A stretch of 64,000 bases of DNA from Tillus elongatus (GCA_964006375.1 OZ023268.1:81666335-81730334), one strand, 5' to 3'. Shown: positions 15,347 through 29,999, counted from the first letter of the stretch. The notes: a model not told the origin generated them from the sequence alone. A program made the numbers and translations.

Positions 15347-16424
15347 ACCGATAACTCAAAAATTAATGGGCAAATGGCTTGGATAAGTTCGTTAGCCAGG
15401 AAAATCTGCCCAGGTTTTCCCGGAAAATTTTGTGTTTTCTTTGAAAAAAAATTATATCTCCGGAATTAACAAAGTACAACAAAATTTAGTACGAGGGTTT
15501 ACATCCTTATTGGTAAGTTACCTACCAAAATTTAGCTATATAGGTCAAAAGACAAAAAAGTTATAGGCATTTAAAGAAAAATAAATTGGGGTTTTCCTCA
15601 AAACGTCAAAGTTGCGATTTAAAACGTCAAAATCGGCAACATTTAGGCAAATAACTTGAATCTAATACGGGCTATGGAAATCAAATGTCTCAAGAAGAAT
15701 GTTTTACAAACCCTGAAGTCTTAGTTTCAACCGCCATTCTCCTTCATTTTACTAAAATGTTTCCAGAAAATTCATTTCAAATAGACCCTTTCTCTGATGC
15801 TTGGCAGTAGTATTAGCTGTAGAGTGTATCGTTTAATGGTATATAATTTTTGTCGAATTTTTGTAAAAAATCAATAAAGCTCAATATATCCGTTATTATA
15901 CAAGATATGAAAAAAATGTGTATATATTACTTATAGGGTGTCTTGAGCTACATTTAAAAAAAATATTTCTACAATCACAGGCTGGCCCATAAGTCGTTGG
16001 TGATACAAATTTTCTTTTTTTTTTTCAATCAAACACGCCTTATGTTATTGCATTTGTCCAATTTCCATCGAAATAGAATGCATGTTTGTAAGAAAAGAAA
16101 TTCTGGATGCAGCAAGTGCGTTATGGTAGCGAATTTTGATCAAATGCTTCATATTTGAATAGCCCAATTTGCTATTAACCTATAAGGTTGACCAAGAAAC
16201 GAGTTTTTCCGGGAACACTTTAAGTTTACTTTTGGAAATTTTTGTACATTTTCACACAATAAAGTTATTTTTATGAAACATGACACATTGTTTTTACTAT
16301 ATAGGTTATACTGGTAACCAAAATTGATGCCTGCTTTCTTAAATAATAAGAAAACACACATATTTGCAATGAAAACATTTTTATGAAAATTCACTACCAT
16401 AACGCACTTGCTGCGTCCAGACTT
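15165..16424 (-). mobile_element. H-family element copy H6, full length
   Basis: Minus orientation: hairpin module 16,102-16,424 with inverted ends (ctggatgcagcaagtgcg and its complement), the internal block shared with H2 and H4, (TA)n at about 15,254-15,344, a shortened 3' block, and the terminal palindrome at 15,165-15,195. Confidence 0.7.
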
Positions 16425-16650
16425 TTATATCTAATTTGAAAATTATCAATATTTTGCCGTTGAGTAAATTCTCTTTAGAGCTGCATACTTACACTACATA
16501 TCGAACTGGTGTAACTCGCAATTGCCTGTAATAGGTTTACAACTAAATTTCTCGGTGACATGCCAGAAATACAAACTGTATAGTACAGTTTTTCAAGTAA
16601 AAAAGTACTTAATTATTATAGTTCAATTCACAAACAAAGAAAATTATAAC

Positions 16651-16854
16651 ATGATTATTACTTATGAAGAGTGTAAAGAAAATGCCAATGCAGCTGTAAA
16701 ATTGTATTTGAGGCGATACCTGAACAGGACCACTCCGGATCGCAAAACATTTCAAAATTTGAAAATGAATCTGATTGCATACGGACTTTTCAGTCAGTCA
16801 AAGTCAAATCGTGTGGGTGTTGTCACGAATGAGCAATGTGCTTATGAAGAGTAA
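16651..16854 (+). pseudogene. fragment of DUF4817-type transposase N-terminus
   Basis: The reading frame from ATG 16,651 gives MIITYEECKENANAAVKLYL, then NRTTPDRKTFQNL. This is the layout of the DUF4817 HTH domain found at the start of mariner-like transposases. It ends at a stop after about 67 residues with no DDE domain following. The stretch 16,855-17,280 holds nothing recognisable. Confidence 0.45.
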
Positions 16855-17284
16855 ATGTCGTATTATTCCAAAAACAATGAACACTCAAAAATGGAACTCG
16901 GACAGGGCAATAAGTGTAGAGTCATATTATGGCGACGATCTTGCGACGATCTTGCTTTAGTTTTTATCTTGATTATACAAAGTACACAGCAAGGGAGCTG
17001 ACGCATGTGTAAATGTATAATGCCTTATTGTACAATTTTAAATAAAGTTAAATCCAAATTGTATTATACTGACAGCTACAAATTTTGTTGCTTCTTCCAG
17101 GTACTTTATTTTCTTGGCTTCTAATTACATGAATCCATATACTTATTGTGCCGTGATGTTCAATTTTAGCAAAATGCAGAATATACCTCTTTGCTATTTT
17201 TAAGGTAGAGCATTGGCATTTTAAGGTAGGGCATTGTCCCTATGTGCCCCCTTAGATACAGCCCTGTATGAAACTGAAGCTAAA

Positions 17285-18040
17285 ATAAAGAAATGTGTAC
17301 GATAAGGATGCCCATTATCGCCATACTTGTTCAGTTTATTCATACAAGATACAATAAGTAGGCCAAAAGAAAATACAGCAGGAATTCAAATAAGTTGACA
17401 ACGGTTTGAAATTTGATTGCTTAAGATACGCAGATAACATAGCGCTGATAAGAGAAACGGAAAACGAATTGCAAAGTAGGCTGTTTGTGGTGGATAGCGC
17501 GGTAAAACAAATCAAATTAGAAATCAATATGGCGAAAACAAAAGTAATGAAGATAAGTAAGGAAAGGGACGCGAGCATGGATGGTAAATCCAAACGGCCA
17601 ACAACTTAAACAAGTCAAAATATTCACGTAGCTTGAGAGTATTAACATGGATGATGTAAATGTAGCAAAGATGTGAGAAGGTGGATCGCAATGACAAAGG
17701 AAGCATTCAATAATCAAAGTACACTTCTCACTAATAACCATTTTAACTTGAACATAAGGAAAAAGTTCCACAAGTCGTACGTATAAAGTGTGGTAGTGTA
17801 TCGGGCAGAAACATGGACTTTGACTAAGTAGAGCATAAAGAAAAAATAAGCTTTTTAAATGTGGATATGGAGAAATATGACAAAGACACGGTAAATTGAT
17901 GAAGGATGAAGTGTATTAAAAGATGTGAGAGAAAAAGATGACTGGCAAAATAAATTGAAATGAGAAAGGTAGAATTTATTGGTCGTATTCTAAAACATAA
18001 TAAGCTTCTGAAAATATTATTTAAGCGACACATACCTGTA
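17285..18040 (+). mobile_element. LINE reverse-transcriptase fragment (second family)
   Basis: Frames with several stops show GCPLSPYLFSLFIQDTI (RT motif 4/5 region), then a degenerate F/L-ADD box (LRYADNIALIRETENELQSR), KLEINMAKTKVMKIS, and a C-terminal KVEFIGRILKHN segment. The motif set is that of LINE RTs such as RTE/R-type elements. It differs from the family at 21.5-23.1 kb and 38.0-39.9 kb. It ends where H7 begins. Confidence 0.65.
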
Positions 18041-19128
18041 AAAAATTCTGGACGCAGCAAGTGCGTTATGGAAGTGAATTTTCATAATTTATTTAACAAA
18101 TATATCGCTCTAATGCGAGCAGGCACCAATTTGGTTACCGGTATAACCTATATAGTAGGAACAATGTACCATATTTTATCAAAATAATTATTCGAAAATG
18201 TACAAAAATTTTCCGAAAATAAACTTTAAACGTTTCCGAGAAAACTGGTCTCCTAGCCAATGAACCTTAGGTTAATAGCAAATTTAGTTATTGAAATTTG
18301 AAACAATTAATGAGAATTCGCAACCAACAACACCCTTGCTGCGTTCATACAAAAATTTTCCGAAAATAAAGTTAAATGTTGGTTTTCTAACCAACAAAAC
18401 TTACGTTAATAGCAAATTGAGTTATTGAAATTTGAAGTATTTAATGAAAATTTGCTACCAAAACGCACATACTGCATCCAGATTTTTTTCTTACAAACAT
18501 GCATCATATGTCGACAAAAAATGCTAAAATGCAGTAACGAATTTGTTCTACGAAAATTAGCTTAAAATTATAGACCGTTAAACCATAAACTTCACTAAAC
18601 CTACAGCGAAAGCATCAACTTAACTAAAGCGACAGCCAAAGCATCGGAGAAATGGTCTACTTGAAATGAATTTTCTGTAAATATTTTAGTAAAATGAAGG
18701 GCAATGACGGTTGAATCTGAAACTTAAGGGTTCGCAGAACACTCTTCTTGCAACATTTTCTTTTCACAATCCGTATTTGTTTCACGTTCTTTGCCTAAAC
18801 ATTGCCAAATTTAACGTTTTAAATTGCGAGTTTGACGTTTTGAGGAAAACTCCAAAATTTGTTTATTTAGTTGCCCGTAACTTTTTTGTCCTTAAACTTA
18901 GAGACCTAAATGTTGGTACATGGTTCACTCTTTATAATACAAACCAAATTTGGTTGCCCTCACTTTGTTATTTCCGGAGATATGAATTTTTAAAAAAGAA
19001 AACACAAAATTTTCCAGGAAAACCTTGTACGATTTTCCTGGCTAACGAGCACATCCAAGCCACTTGCAGAAGGAAGGTACTCACCAAATTTGATCAGGTT
19101 CGATCCATTATTTTTTGAGTTATCGGTA

Positions 19129-19312
<184 letters not shown>

Positions 19313-19404
19313 GTCTATGCGGAAGTAGCTGGACATTTCAGCCATAAAAATTGATATGTCCAAAAGGAAGTAGCTGGACCTAACCTCACAGTGTTGCCGC
19401 ACTT

Positions 19405-21480
19405 TTTAGTAGGATATATAAAAAAGTTTTCTGGTTAGTTTTATGTTGTACGCTTAAACAGGTAGCATTACGGTTTTAAGGTCTGCGTGCTAGTATACAA
19501 AGATGATATGTTTCAATTAATACATTATTTATTTTCTTTACCTTGACAGTTTTACAGTGAAGCACTTCGTGAATAATATTAAAATTATAAAAAGTGACTA
19601 CAAATTATTTTTAAATTATTTGCCTACATAAATTATCACACCAGTGTGGTAAAGCAGAAAAATGATAAAAGACAAATTTTGTGTTGTTATTTTTTACCAG
19701 TTATTTTAAATTAAATAAATTGTGTATAAAAATGTATTTATGACAGTCTTGTCTAAAAACACACGTGTTTTATCTCAAAATGTAATACATTGAGTTCCTA
19801 GAAAACAAAATTATTGTAATTAGTTATCTGGATCTGAATACATTGCATGTGATCTGTTTTCATAATGGAAGTAACATAATTCAAACTCTTAACAAAACTA
19901 TGATGACCAAAGCTTTTGCATAAGTTACATATGAAACACAATTCTTGTGTTATGGTTCGAATTGAACGTGAGAAATCAGTGAAAATAGTTGTCGTAAATA
20001 AATAGAAAATGCAGAAAAAGTGGAGAACTCAGGAATTTAGTAGAAGAAAATTTGTACAAAGTAGGAAAATTTGTAAAATGTAATATAAATAGTCATTGAT
20101 GTATTTTTATGTTATTTTATTTTAATATAGCTAAAAAGAAATATTTATCATATTGTCTGTCTTTTTTCGTGCTACTAGAAATGTAAGGTTTTAGAGACTG
20201 GGGAGTTCATTTGTTTAACACTGGACAATTTTCAATCAGAAGTTCACATTCAGCTAACGAGGGGTTGCTTCCGTCCTTTAAATGTCTTTTAATGGTCTCC
20301 TTAACTGCTTCTCTTTGAGGAGAACTACATCTTGATCGTGCTGCTGTGAAACAATAATCATAGAAATTAGCTTTGTACAATAGGTGAAGATTGAAACCTG
20401 TGAAGAGCACTGATAAGTACAATTTGGAGAACCCAATTCATCACAATACAGTTTTTTTGACCCGACGATCGTTTCGCTAACAAAGTTAGCGTCATTAAGG
20501 GGATGAATAAACTTAGTTTATTCAAATTTTAAAAAGTTACTTTAAGGAAGACGCAGAAATTGAAGACATTATACCTTTACCTAGAGGAAAACAGTAGCAT
20601 ATTGTTTATGCTAAGCTTATAGTAAGAAGTGCAACAGTGATAGAGTGTATACTGCGGAAGCTACTTTTAAGGGGTGTTTCATAATCATTGTTTATTGTTA
20701 ACTTTAAATACTTGATATTTAAATTTCCGTACAGGTTAACGAAAATGCAGCAAACAAAAGGCTTTTCCTTTGCCTAAAGAATAACCATGTTATATGTTAT
20801 ATTTTCTAAATTTTATCGAATTATTGATCTATTGATGTAATTGTTTTCAATTTTTGATAATTTTAAATGTTTTACCTTAGAATATAAATTATTGCAAATT
20901 AAATTTTATGCACCCCATAAAATCCCATCTAACAGGGGAGGAGTCATCCTACACGATAATATGTATTTTATAATACAAAATGCAACGATGGCACTTCCCA
21001 CACATTACATTATAGTCTCGGTTCACATAATGCCTTTTCTTGGGTGTCTTGGTTCCGAGAATATAAATATATGTACTTACATTATTTAACTGTTATAGTA
21101 GCCTCATAATAAACGTTTAGTTAACGTACATCGTCTAGTGGGCAGTATCCAATCCCCTTGCTCCGTAATTGCTTAAGAAACCCTTTAAGAAAATTCGGAC
21201 ATAAAAGGTTTTCTAACCACAAGGTCATTTGATTAATGAGTACACCAACAAAACATATTGTAGGCTCTGTCTAAAGAAAGCACTGGTAATTTAAAACTTA
21301 CAACTATTTAGTCTGCCTAAGAAATGAAACTTGTTTTAAAAATTGTGTGCCAAAATTTATTCTCAAAAAATATTCCGACCGAAATTTATAAATCGACATG
21401 GTGTCTAAATTAATAAGTCAGTCAAACTGATCCTGGAGTATTTTCAGTAATTATAGTAGATGTTGGGGCGTAACGTACTT
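19405..21480. other. unassigned interior of T4, left part
   Basis: No credible coding region. A perfect short hairpin, CGCTAACAAAGTTAGCG, lies at about 20,475. Nothing else was recognised. Confidence 0.5.
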
Positions 21481-21489
21481 AAAGGGTTA

Positions 21490-23095
21490 TTATTTTTTTA
21501 TTTAATTTTTCAACAACACACCACGAGGGCTTACAGCCTAAATACTATCGTGCCGTGGGTGTCGAGAAGGAGGAAAGAGGCAACTTGTTAATTCTGGACT
21601 TGAAGGTTTGGAGGTTCTTAGGAGAAGGAAAAACATGTGCCTTTAAGCAATTCCACAACTTGGAAGGCCTCGGGCCAAAAGAGCGGGCATAACAAGATGT
21701 TCTATGTCTGGTGACCTCGACAGTAAAACGGTGCATTCGCTCTGTTCTTGGTAGATCTGTTGGGGGCAGCAGGTGGAGGAACTATGGAAGAAAGCTCATC
21801 TGAGCAGTGCCCGTGCACATATGTATAAAAGAGAACGAGGTCACCAATGGCACGTCGGTGGGCAAGGGATGGCAGCCTTTGGGTGATGGTAGTGTCACCG
21901 ATGAGACATATAGCTCTCTTCTGAATGGATTCCAGAATAGCGAGTGTAAAAGCAGCAGAGGCACCGCAGATGTGGGAGCAGTATTCGAGGTTTGGCCTTA
22001 TTTGTAAAATATATAAGGTATAGAGATTATCTGGTGAAAAGTATTTGCGAGCCTGGATCAGGAAACCTAATTTCTTAGCAGCCACTTCTGCAATTGATGT
22101 GACATGTTGGTGCCAATTGAGATTTCGATCCACAGATATGCCAACAAGTGTAAAGGTCTCATTACTTTGAATAACTTGGTCGTTCATTGTGAGTCTAGGG
22201 CTGGTGCATCTCTTATGAGATAGAAAGCAGGACTGAGATTTGGTGGAGTTGAATTGTACAAGATTTCTACTTCCTCAGTATAATATTTTTTGAAGATCCA
22301 CAGAGGCAGAACCCTCCATGAGTCTGCGTTCCTCATCTAATTGAGCTAAAGAGACAGGCTTAGAATATTGTATATTTGAGAGGAGGGTGCTGTCGTCCGC
22401 GTAACTGTGAACTGGGTTATATGTGCTAGAGAGGAGGTCATTGATGTGGAGAAGAAACAAAGTAGGGGCTAAAGCTGAACCTTTAGGGACTTCTTCATTA
22501 ATTGGATACAGTTTAGGGGAATGGCCATCCACGACAACAGAAATGCTCCAGTTGGAGAGGAAATTTGCTGTCCAGGTACAGAGTTTTGGTGGTAGGCCAT
22601 AGACCGGATGTTTATTAAGCAGCGCTGCGTGCCAAACATGGTCGAATGCTTTGGATATGTCTAGAGCGACAATCTGGCATTCACCGTGTAGTTCCATAGA
22701 CTTGTTCCAAGAATGGGTGACAAAGAAAAGGAGGTCGGCAGTTGATCTGCGCTGACGGAATCCATACTGCCTGTCGTGGATTAGACTATGTTTTTCAAGA
22801 AATTTTAGTAATTCGGTGTATATATACTTTTCAATCACTTTAGAGACGACTGAAAGGAGATAAGTAGGCCTGTAGTTGCTAGGAAGAGCTTTGGATCCTT
22901 TCTTGGGGACGGGTTGTACTCGAGCAGTTTTCCAGTTACTAGGGAATATGCCTCTATTGTAAGATGTCTAAAACAGACAGGTCAGGACAGGAGCAAGTTC
23001 TGGTGCGCATCTTTTGAGAACAATTGCTGGGATCTCGTCAAGGCCAGAGGCTTTCCTGGTATTAAGAGAAGAGAGCATCTTTCGTACCTTATTTT
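21490..23095 (-). mobile_element. LINE fragment: reverse transcriptase to C-terminus
   Basis: Minus-strand pieces in order: a motif region before the RT (about 23,085-22,840), RT domain (22,838-22,275: DRQYGFRQRRSTADLLFFVT, VALDISKAFDHVWHAALLNK, GLPPKLCTW, a YADD-type box in HSYADDSTLL), then a C-terminal thumb/tail (22,187-21,545: LVGISVDRNLNWHQHV, RPNLEYCSHI). Frameshifts separate them. This is a jockey/CR1-like non-LTR element of the same family as 37,998-39,888. Confidence 0.8.
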
Positions 23096-23306
23096 TTGTT
23101 TTGTAATATAGTATTTTGAATTAAATGTAATCCAACTCCTCCTTTTTTTGGAAGATAACACAAAAACTTAATTCGAAAATAGGACAAGGTGTATAATGAC
23201 TGTTGTTTTATAAACTTACGAGATCTACTTTTAGTGTTATATAGTTATATATTTTAGATTATTGTATCCAATTGTTGCAAAAGATATTTTACAATTATTA
23301 TCAAAA

Positions 23307-23640
23307 AGCCTGAGTGATCCAGTGGTAGGAAAGTATGCCGCTGGATCCAAGGGTACTGGGTTCGATTTCCAGGGTTCCCCATTCATTTTTTCAGCCCCTA
23401 CTGTAAAATTATTATTTAGTTGGAGCAGGCTGAATTTATGCAGGTTCCGATTCACTGACGTGAAGTCGTTAGTCCCGTGTACCGTGCGAGGTTGCGCACG
23501 CTGAATATCCCTACCCTCCTTATAGAAAAAACGGGGTTCGGCCAAATTTAAAAGAAAGTGAGTTAAAAGTGCTCCCTGTCGTCGGTGATTGGCCATAGTC
23601 GCAGAAATACGTCGCCGTTGAGGAAAAGACAAAAAAAAGA
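23307..23640 (+). mobile_element. tRNA-derived SINE
   Basis: The head reads like a tRNA: A box near tgatccagtggtagg (23,314) and B box GGTTCGATTTCC (23,359-23,370). The body shares segments with the SINE at 1.7-1.9 kb (a conserved gttagtcccgtgta..gcgcacgctgaatat-like core). An A-rich tail lies at about 23,625-23,640. No clear target duplication. Confidence 0.65.
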
Positions 23641-24955
23641 TAAACAGTTATCAGCATTATTACTGCCATATTACACAATGCATGTTGGTAACTTAGAATA
23701 CATTCTGTTAATCAAATACACCTTTTTAAAATGCGCGAACACGTCAATTAGTGGTTTTTAAGCTGTGATCTTTCTTTAATAATATGAAGTTGTCCCAAAT
23801 TTGAGATATGACGTCGATAATTTGTTTAACCGACAATCCTACTGTTTTGTTGGCTATTGCTAAAGTACATGTCAAGTTATACTAAACTACCAAGTTTATA
23901 TTCCTTCCCACAAAAATATACATTATATTATTTTAAAAACAGAAATAAAAAATAGATAATCTAAATCAATTTTCTTTAATAAATGCTTAGGTTGTTGTCG
24001 ATTGACTATTTGTTAGTAGTATAAACTGAATTGAAATTCGCTTTACACATTTCTGGTTATCTTGGGAAATAAGTCAACATTCATTTCTTATTCGTGCTAC
24101 TAATTCCTTTAGATTTATAATAATTAATAAATAAAAATTTAAAATCTGCTGTTTTTTCCAAATTAATGTGTAGGTTAAACCTATTTAACAAAAACAAACT
24201 AGGGTAGGATTTGAAAAAAATATCGATGAGGTCGTACCTTAAATTTGGCACACACTGTATGATATTTATTTTATTTTTTGAAAACACCGCAACATAAAAT
24301 GTCTATCAACATGTCTGCGAATTATTGGAAAAAGATAGCTGTATCTGATTAACTGAATTTATCCCATGTTTTAAACTCGCGCTATATGCATATAGCTGTC
24401 AAAAAATTATACTGGCAGGTTTAGGCAAACAATGTACATATTTTTTATTATAAATAAAAAGTCGTAAGGGTAGAAATAGTAGCATTGGTAAGTAAATAAC
24501 TTAAAAGCTTTATTTCCTGGAAAGCCGCTGCATTTTAAGATTCACATAGTTGCATTTGCATCATGTTCGATGCAGCAGAGATAAGTCATGTTTGCTGAAT
24601 ATAACTGGGATAAAGTTTGCGTGAAGTTATCCATAAATTCCGAGCCATAGATTTACATGTAGGGTCAGCAGAAAGCGGGATGGATCGTCGCGATCACAAT
24701 ATCAGTGAAGCGGATTCAATGTAGTAAATTTATGGCTAGCCATAGATGCCAGCCATATATTGCTATATGCTACTACACCTTACCGAAGAAAAAAGAATTT
24801 GTCTTTAAGTGTTTTGCAATAACATAATAACACTAAACCATTCGTTTATTATTAACATAGTCATAGAGGAAAATTAAATTTTAGTATGTATTATTTGTTA
24901 TTTTGGTTACATGTACCCAAATAACAAATATTGGACAATAAAGCCAAGGCCCCAA
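23641..24955. other. AT-rich stretch, no gene recognised
   Basis: Between the SINE and the satellite. Only short unsupported ORFs. Confidence 0.5.
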
Positions 24956-24959
24956 TATA

Positions 24960-27170
24960 AAAATAGACACAAAAACAAGTTACGAAAGACCTAGTGTATA
25001 GCAACCTAAGCAAATTATTTTTTGTCACACTCTGGAAAATAAAAGAAAATCATTTGAACATCGAGATACTTATTACTAAGGTTTTTCATACATGACTTAT
25101 TTTTTTATATTTACAGTTAATGTGTAAAATCATAAAACCGCAAAGTTATTACCAAGGCCCTAATGTATAATAACTCATGCAAATTATTTTTTGTCACTTT
25201 TTGCAAAAGTGAAAAAAATACATATGAAGATCGAAATAGCTATTACCACGTTTTTTTTTCGCATTTGCAGTAGATGTGCCAAAATCACAAAAACGAAGAT
25301 CGGGATAGCAATTAAGACGTTTCCGAAATATGAATTAATTTTTGATATTTGCAGTAGATGTGCCAAAATCATATAAACACAAAATGACTACCAACGCCCT
25401 AGTGTATAATCAGATTGCAAATTATATTTTGTCACCCTTTGCAAAAGTGAGAAAAATGCATATGAAGATCGGGATAACTATTAAGAAGTTTCGGTAATAT
25501 GAATTATTTTTTGATATTTGCAGTAGATGACCCAAAATCATAAAAACCAAAAATGATTACCAAGGCCCTAATTTATAATAAGATTTGCAAATTGTTTTTT
25601 GTCACCTTTTGAAAAAGTGAGAAAAATGCATATGGAGATCGGGATAGCAATTAAGACGTTTCCGAAATATGAATTATTTTTTTGATATTTGCAGTAGATG
25701 TGCCAAAATCATAAAAACAAAAAATGATTACCAAGGCGCTAGTGTATAATGAGATATGCAAATTATTTTTTGTCACCCTTTGCAAAAGTGAGAAAAATGC
25801 ATATGAAAATCAGGATAGCAATTAAGACGTTTTCCAAATCTGCTTTATTTTTTCGCATTGGCAGTTAAGTTATTTTTTTGTCATCTTTTGCAAAAGTGAA
25901 AAAAAACGCATAAGAAATTCGGGATAGCAATTAAAACGTTTCCGAAATATGTCATATTTTTTTGATATTTGCAGTAAATGTGCCAAAATCATAAAAACAC
26001 AAAATGTTTACCAAGGCGCTAGTGTATAATAAGAGATGCAAACTATTTTTTGTCACCTTGTGCAAAAGTGAGAAAAATGCATATGAAAATCGGGATAGCA
26101 ATTAAGACGTTTCCGAAATATAAATTATTTTTTGATATTTGCAGTAGATGTGCCAAAATTATAAAAACAAAAAATGATTACCATGGCCCTAGTGTATAAT
26201 AAGATATGCAAATTATTTTTTGTCGCCCTTTGCAAAAGTGAGAAAAATGCATATGAAAATCGTGATAGCAATTAAGACGTTTTCCAAATCTGTTTTATTT
26301 TTTCGCATTGGCAGTTAATGTGCCAAAATCATAAAAACAAAAAATTATTACTAAGGCCCTTATGTATGAAAAACCATGCAAATTATTTTTTTGTCATCTT
26401 TTGCAAAAGTGAAAAAAACGCATAAGAAATTCGGGATAGCAATTAAAACGTTTCCGAAATATGTCATATTTTTTTGATATTTGCAGTAAATGTGCCAAAA
26501 TCATAAAAACACAAAATGTTTACCAAGGCGCTAGTGTATAATAAGAGATGCAAACTATTTTTTGTCACCTTTTGCAAAAGTGAGAAAAATGCATATGAAA
26601 ATCGGGATAGCAATTAAGACGTTTCCGAAATATAAATTATTTTTTGATATTTGCAGTAGATGTGCCAAAATTATAAAAACAAAAAATGATTACCATGGCT
26701 CTAGTGTATAATAAGATATGCAAATTATTTTTTGTCGCCCTTTGCAAAAGTGAGAAAAATGCATATGAAAATCGGGATAGCAATTACGACGTTTTCCAAA
26801 TATGTATTATTTTTTCGCATTTGCAGTTAATGTGCCAAATTCATAGAAACAAAAAATATCACTAAGGGCCTGACGCATAAAACCTCATGCAAATAATTTT
26901 CTGTCACCCTTTGGAAATATAAAAAAATGCATTTGAACATCGGGATAGTTACTACCACGTTTTTCATTTCAACAATAATGATTCTGTGATACTTACTGTT
27001 AATGTGGTAAAATCACAAAACCAAAAATCATTACCAAGGCCCTATTATGTAATACTACACCAAATTTATTTTTTGTCACCCTTTGCAAAAGTAGGAAAAA
27101 AAAGAATTTAAACATCGGGATAGCAGTTAAGAGGTTTTCCAAGAATGTATTTTTTTTTCAGTCAATGTGC
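24960..27170 (+). repeat. satellite array, monomer about 170 bp
   Basis: The landmark aaggccctagtgtataata and variants recurs at about 25,160, 25,396, 25,565, 25,735, 26,017, 26,187, 26,355, 26,527, 26,698, 26,868 and 27,038, giving a period of 168-172 bp. Other monomer landmarks are gcaaaagtgagaaaaatgca, gggatagcaattaagacgtt and atatttgcagtagatgtgcc. Blocks starting at 26,017 and 26,527 are nearly the same, which points to a three-monomer (510 bp) higher-order repeat. Confidence 0.85.
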
Positions 27171-27900
27171 CACATGAAAGCAATGGGAAACCACCTTATT
27201 TTAACCTATTGTTGGGACTACTAAGCGACTTTGCCTTCAGTCAGTGAGTGAGTGATACAGATTATTTTTATTATGTTTTGGAAAAATGATAAATTTAAAT
27301 AAATTTAATAAACATGTTGTGTATAGAAAGAAACTACCCTAATCTCGTTATAAGAATATGTTTATTATAAAAATTTGCTATAAATTAGGTTTAAAGTGCA
27401 ACTTATTTTTAGTGGCATAAATCTTGGTTACATAGCATAAGAAGACTGTTTCTTATGCTGTACTGCATACTTGAACAATGCAACATAAAAATTATGAGAA
27501 TCTAATTAATGTTAGTCACTCTAGTATAGCAGTTAGTGGCTGGTAATATTCAAATATTAAACCTAGCATTTTTTCTCAAATATTATGTATTTGTATATAA
27601 AAGCGTCGCATAGATAAAGATCGTTTGGGCTTTGTTATACCGCTTTTACGACGTTGATCCCAGAGAGTTTTACAGCTCTGTGTCTGTATCATCCTTTTGT
27701 AAATTTCAAAGCTTTTACCTGACCTGTCAAACATATATTTAGAAAAAATTGAAAAGTAACTGTAGCACAGCATAATCAATCAATTATTATGCTGTGACTG
27801 TATATTAGATTTTAACGCGTTAAAAAATCTACAACTTGAAAAATAGGAATAGAATCATATTCAATTCATTCTAAAACTGTCCGGGTTGAGAGTTGTGTAT
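27171..27900. other. spacer between inverted satellite blocks
   Basis: About 730 bp without satellite sequence or a recognisable gene. Confidence 0.6.
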
Positions 27901-27904
27901 GCTG

Positions 27905-28690
27905 TAGTATTATACACTATGGCTTTGGTAATATTTTTGTGATTTTATGATTTTAAATGTAAATATAAAAAAAATATTCCTGTTTAAAAAATTGCAATAA
28001 TCAAAAAATAATGCATATTGCGGAAACGTCTCAATTGCTATCCGGATCTGTTTATGCATTTTTTTTACTTTTGCAAAGGGTGACAAAAAATCAGTTGCAT
28101 ATCTTATTATACACTAGAGCCTTGGAAGTCATTTTTGGTGTTTATGATTTTGACACATGCGAAAAAATAATACATATTTGAAAAACGTCTTAATTGCTAT
28201 CCCGATTTTCATATGAACTTTTTTCACTTTTTCAAAAGGTGAAAAAATAATTTGAATATCTTATTATACACTAAGACCTTGGCAATCATTTTTTGTTTTA
28301 TGATTTTGGCACATCTACTGCAAATATCAAAAACTAATTCATATTTCGGAAACGTCTTAATTGCTATCCCGATCTTCATATGCATTTTTTTCGCTTTTGA
28401 AAAAGGTGACAAAAAATAATTTGCATGGTTTTTCATACATAGGGGCTTAAGTAGTAATTTTTTGCTTTTATGATTTTGGCACATTAACTGCAAATGCGAT
28501 AAAATAATAAATATTTGGAAAACGTCTTAATTGCTATCCCGATCTTCATATGCATTTTTCTCACTTTTGCAAAGGGTGACAAAATATAATTTGCAATCTT
28601 ATTATACACTAGGGCCTTGGTAATCATTTTGTGTTTTTATGATTTTGGCACATCTACTGCAAATATCAAAAAATAATTCATATTTTGTCT
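27905..28690 (-). repeat. same satellite in inverted orientation
   Basis: The complement of the monomer recurs, with the landmark ttatacactagggccttgg at about 27,911 (variant), 28,110, 28,265, 28,436 (variant) and 28,605, again about 170 bp apart. It is the opposite arm of the array at 25.0-27.2 kb. Confidence 0.85.
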
Positions 28691-29098
28691 CTTCCAAAAC
28701 ATTATTTTTACAAACCACCTGTAGATTTTTTGCTATATTACATGAATAGTAACTTATGCAATAATCATTTTTAATCCAGAAATTCGTAAGAAATATCCTG
28801 ACGATATTATTATTAAATAAAGTCTTAAGTAACCTCATGCGTTTTGCGGTCCTAGTGTACATAAAATTCACTAAAACATGTAAATATTTAAATAGAATTA
28901 ATATTTTGAGCATTTGGCAACACCGCACAGGCGCATTAATTTTTACTTTTAATGTTCTCATGAAATAGGTCCAGCCAATAACGCATGTACATATTAATAC
29001 CAGCATGTTAATAGCTGGACGTCCAGCTATTGCACGGTTGGTCCAGCTATTATACACTTGGTATACGAAATGGTCCAGCTACTTCCGCATAGGCATAA

Positions 29099-29187
<89 letters not shown>

Positions 29188-29236
29188 TATAAGGATCTCC
29201 CCATTAGTGAATTTTTTTAAGAAAATTCCCTAAAAA

Positions 29237-29902
29237 AGAAAATTTGAATCACCAACGACTTATGGGCCAGCCTGTAATTGTAGAAATATTTTTTAAGATG
29301 TAGCTCAAGACACCCTATAATTAATGTATACATTTTTTTTTTCGTATCTTGGATAATAACGGATATATTGGCCTTAAAAATTTTTTACGAAAATTCGACA
29401 AAAATTATATGCCGTTAACCGATAAAATCTATAGCCAACACTACCGCCAAAGTACCAGAGAAAGGATCTATTTGAAATGAATTTTCTGGGAATATTTTAC
29501 TAAAATAAAGGACAATAACGATTGAAACTAAGACTTCAGGCTTTGTAAAACATTCGTCTTGAGACATTTTCCTTCCATAGCTCATATTATTTTCAGGTTC
29601 ATTGCCTAACTATTACCAATTTTGACGTTTTAAATCGCGAATTTGACGTTTTGAGTAATACCCAATGGGTAACTGACTTATAATAATATAAACCCGCGTA
29701 CCAAATTTGGTTGCCCTTACTTTGTTAATTCCGGAGATATAATTTTTTTCGAAAGAAAACACAAAATTTTTCGGGAAAACTTCGGCGGATTTTCCTGGCT
29801 AACGAACTTATCCAAGCCACTTGCGAAAGGAAGGTACTCACCAAGTTTTATCTAAATCGGTTCATTATCTTTTTAGTTATAGGGGTGACACATAAATATA
29901 TA

Positions 29903-29999
<97 letters not shown>

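Noticed and set aside
21807..22007. 66-codon plus-strand frame in the LINE
   Set aside because: Antisense to the recognised C-terminal part of the reverse transcriptase.
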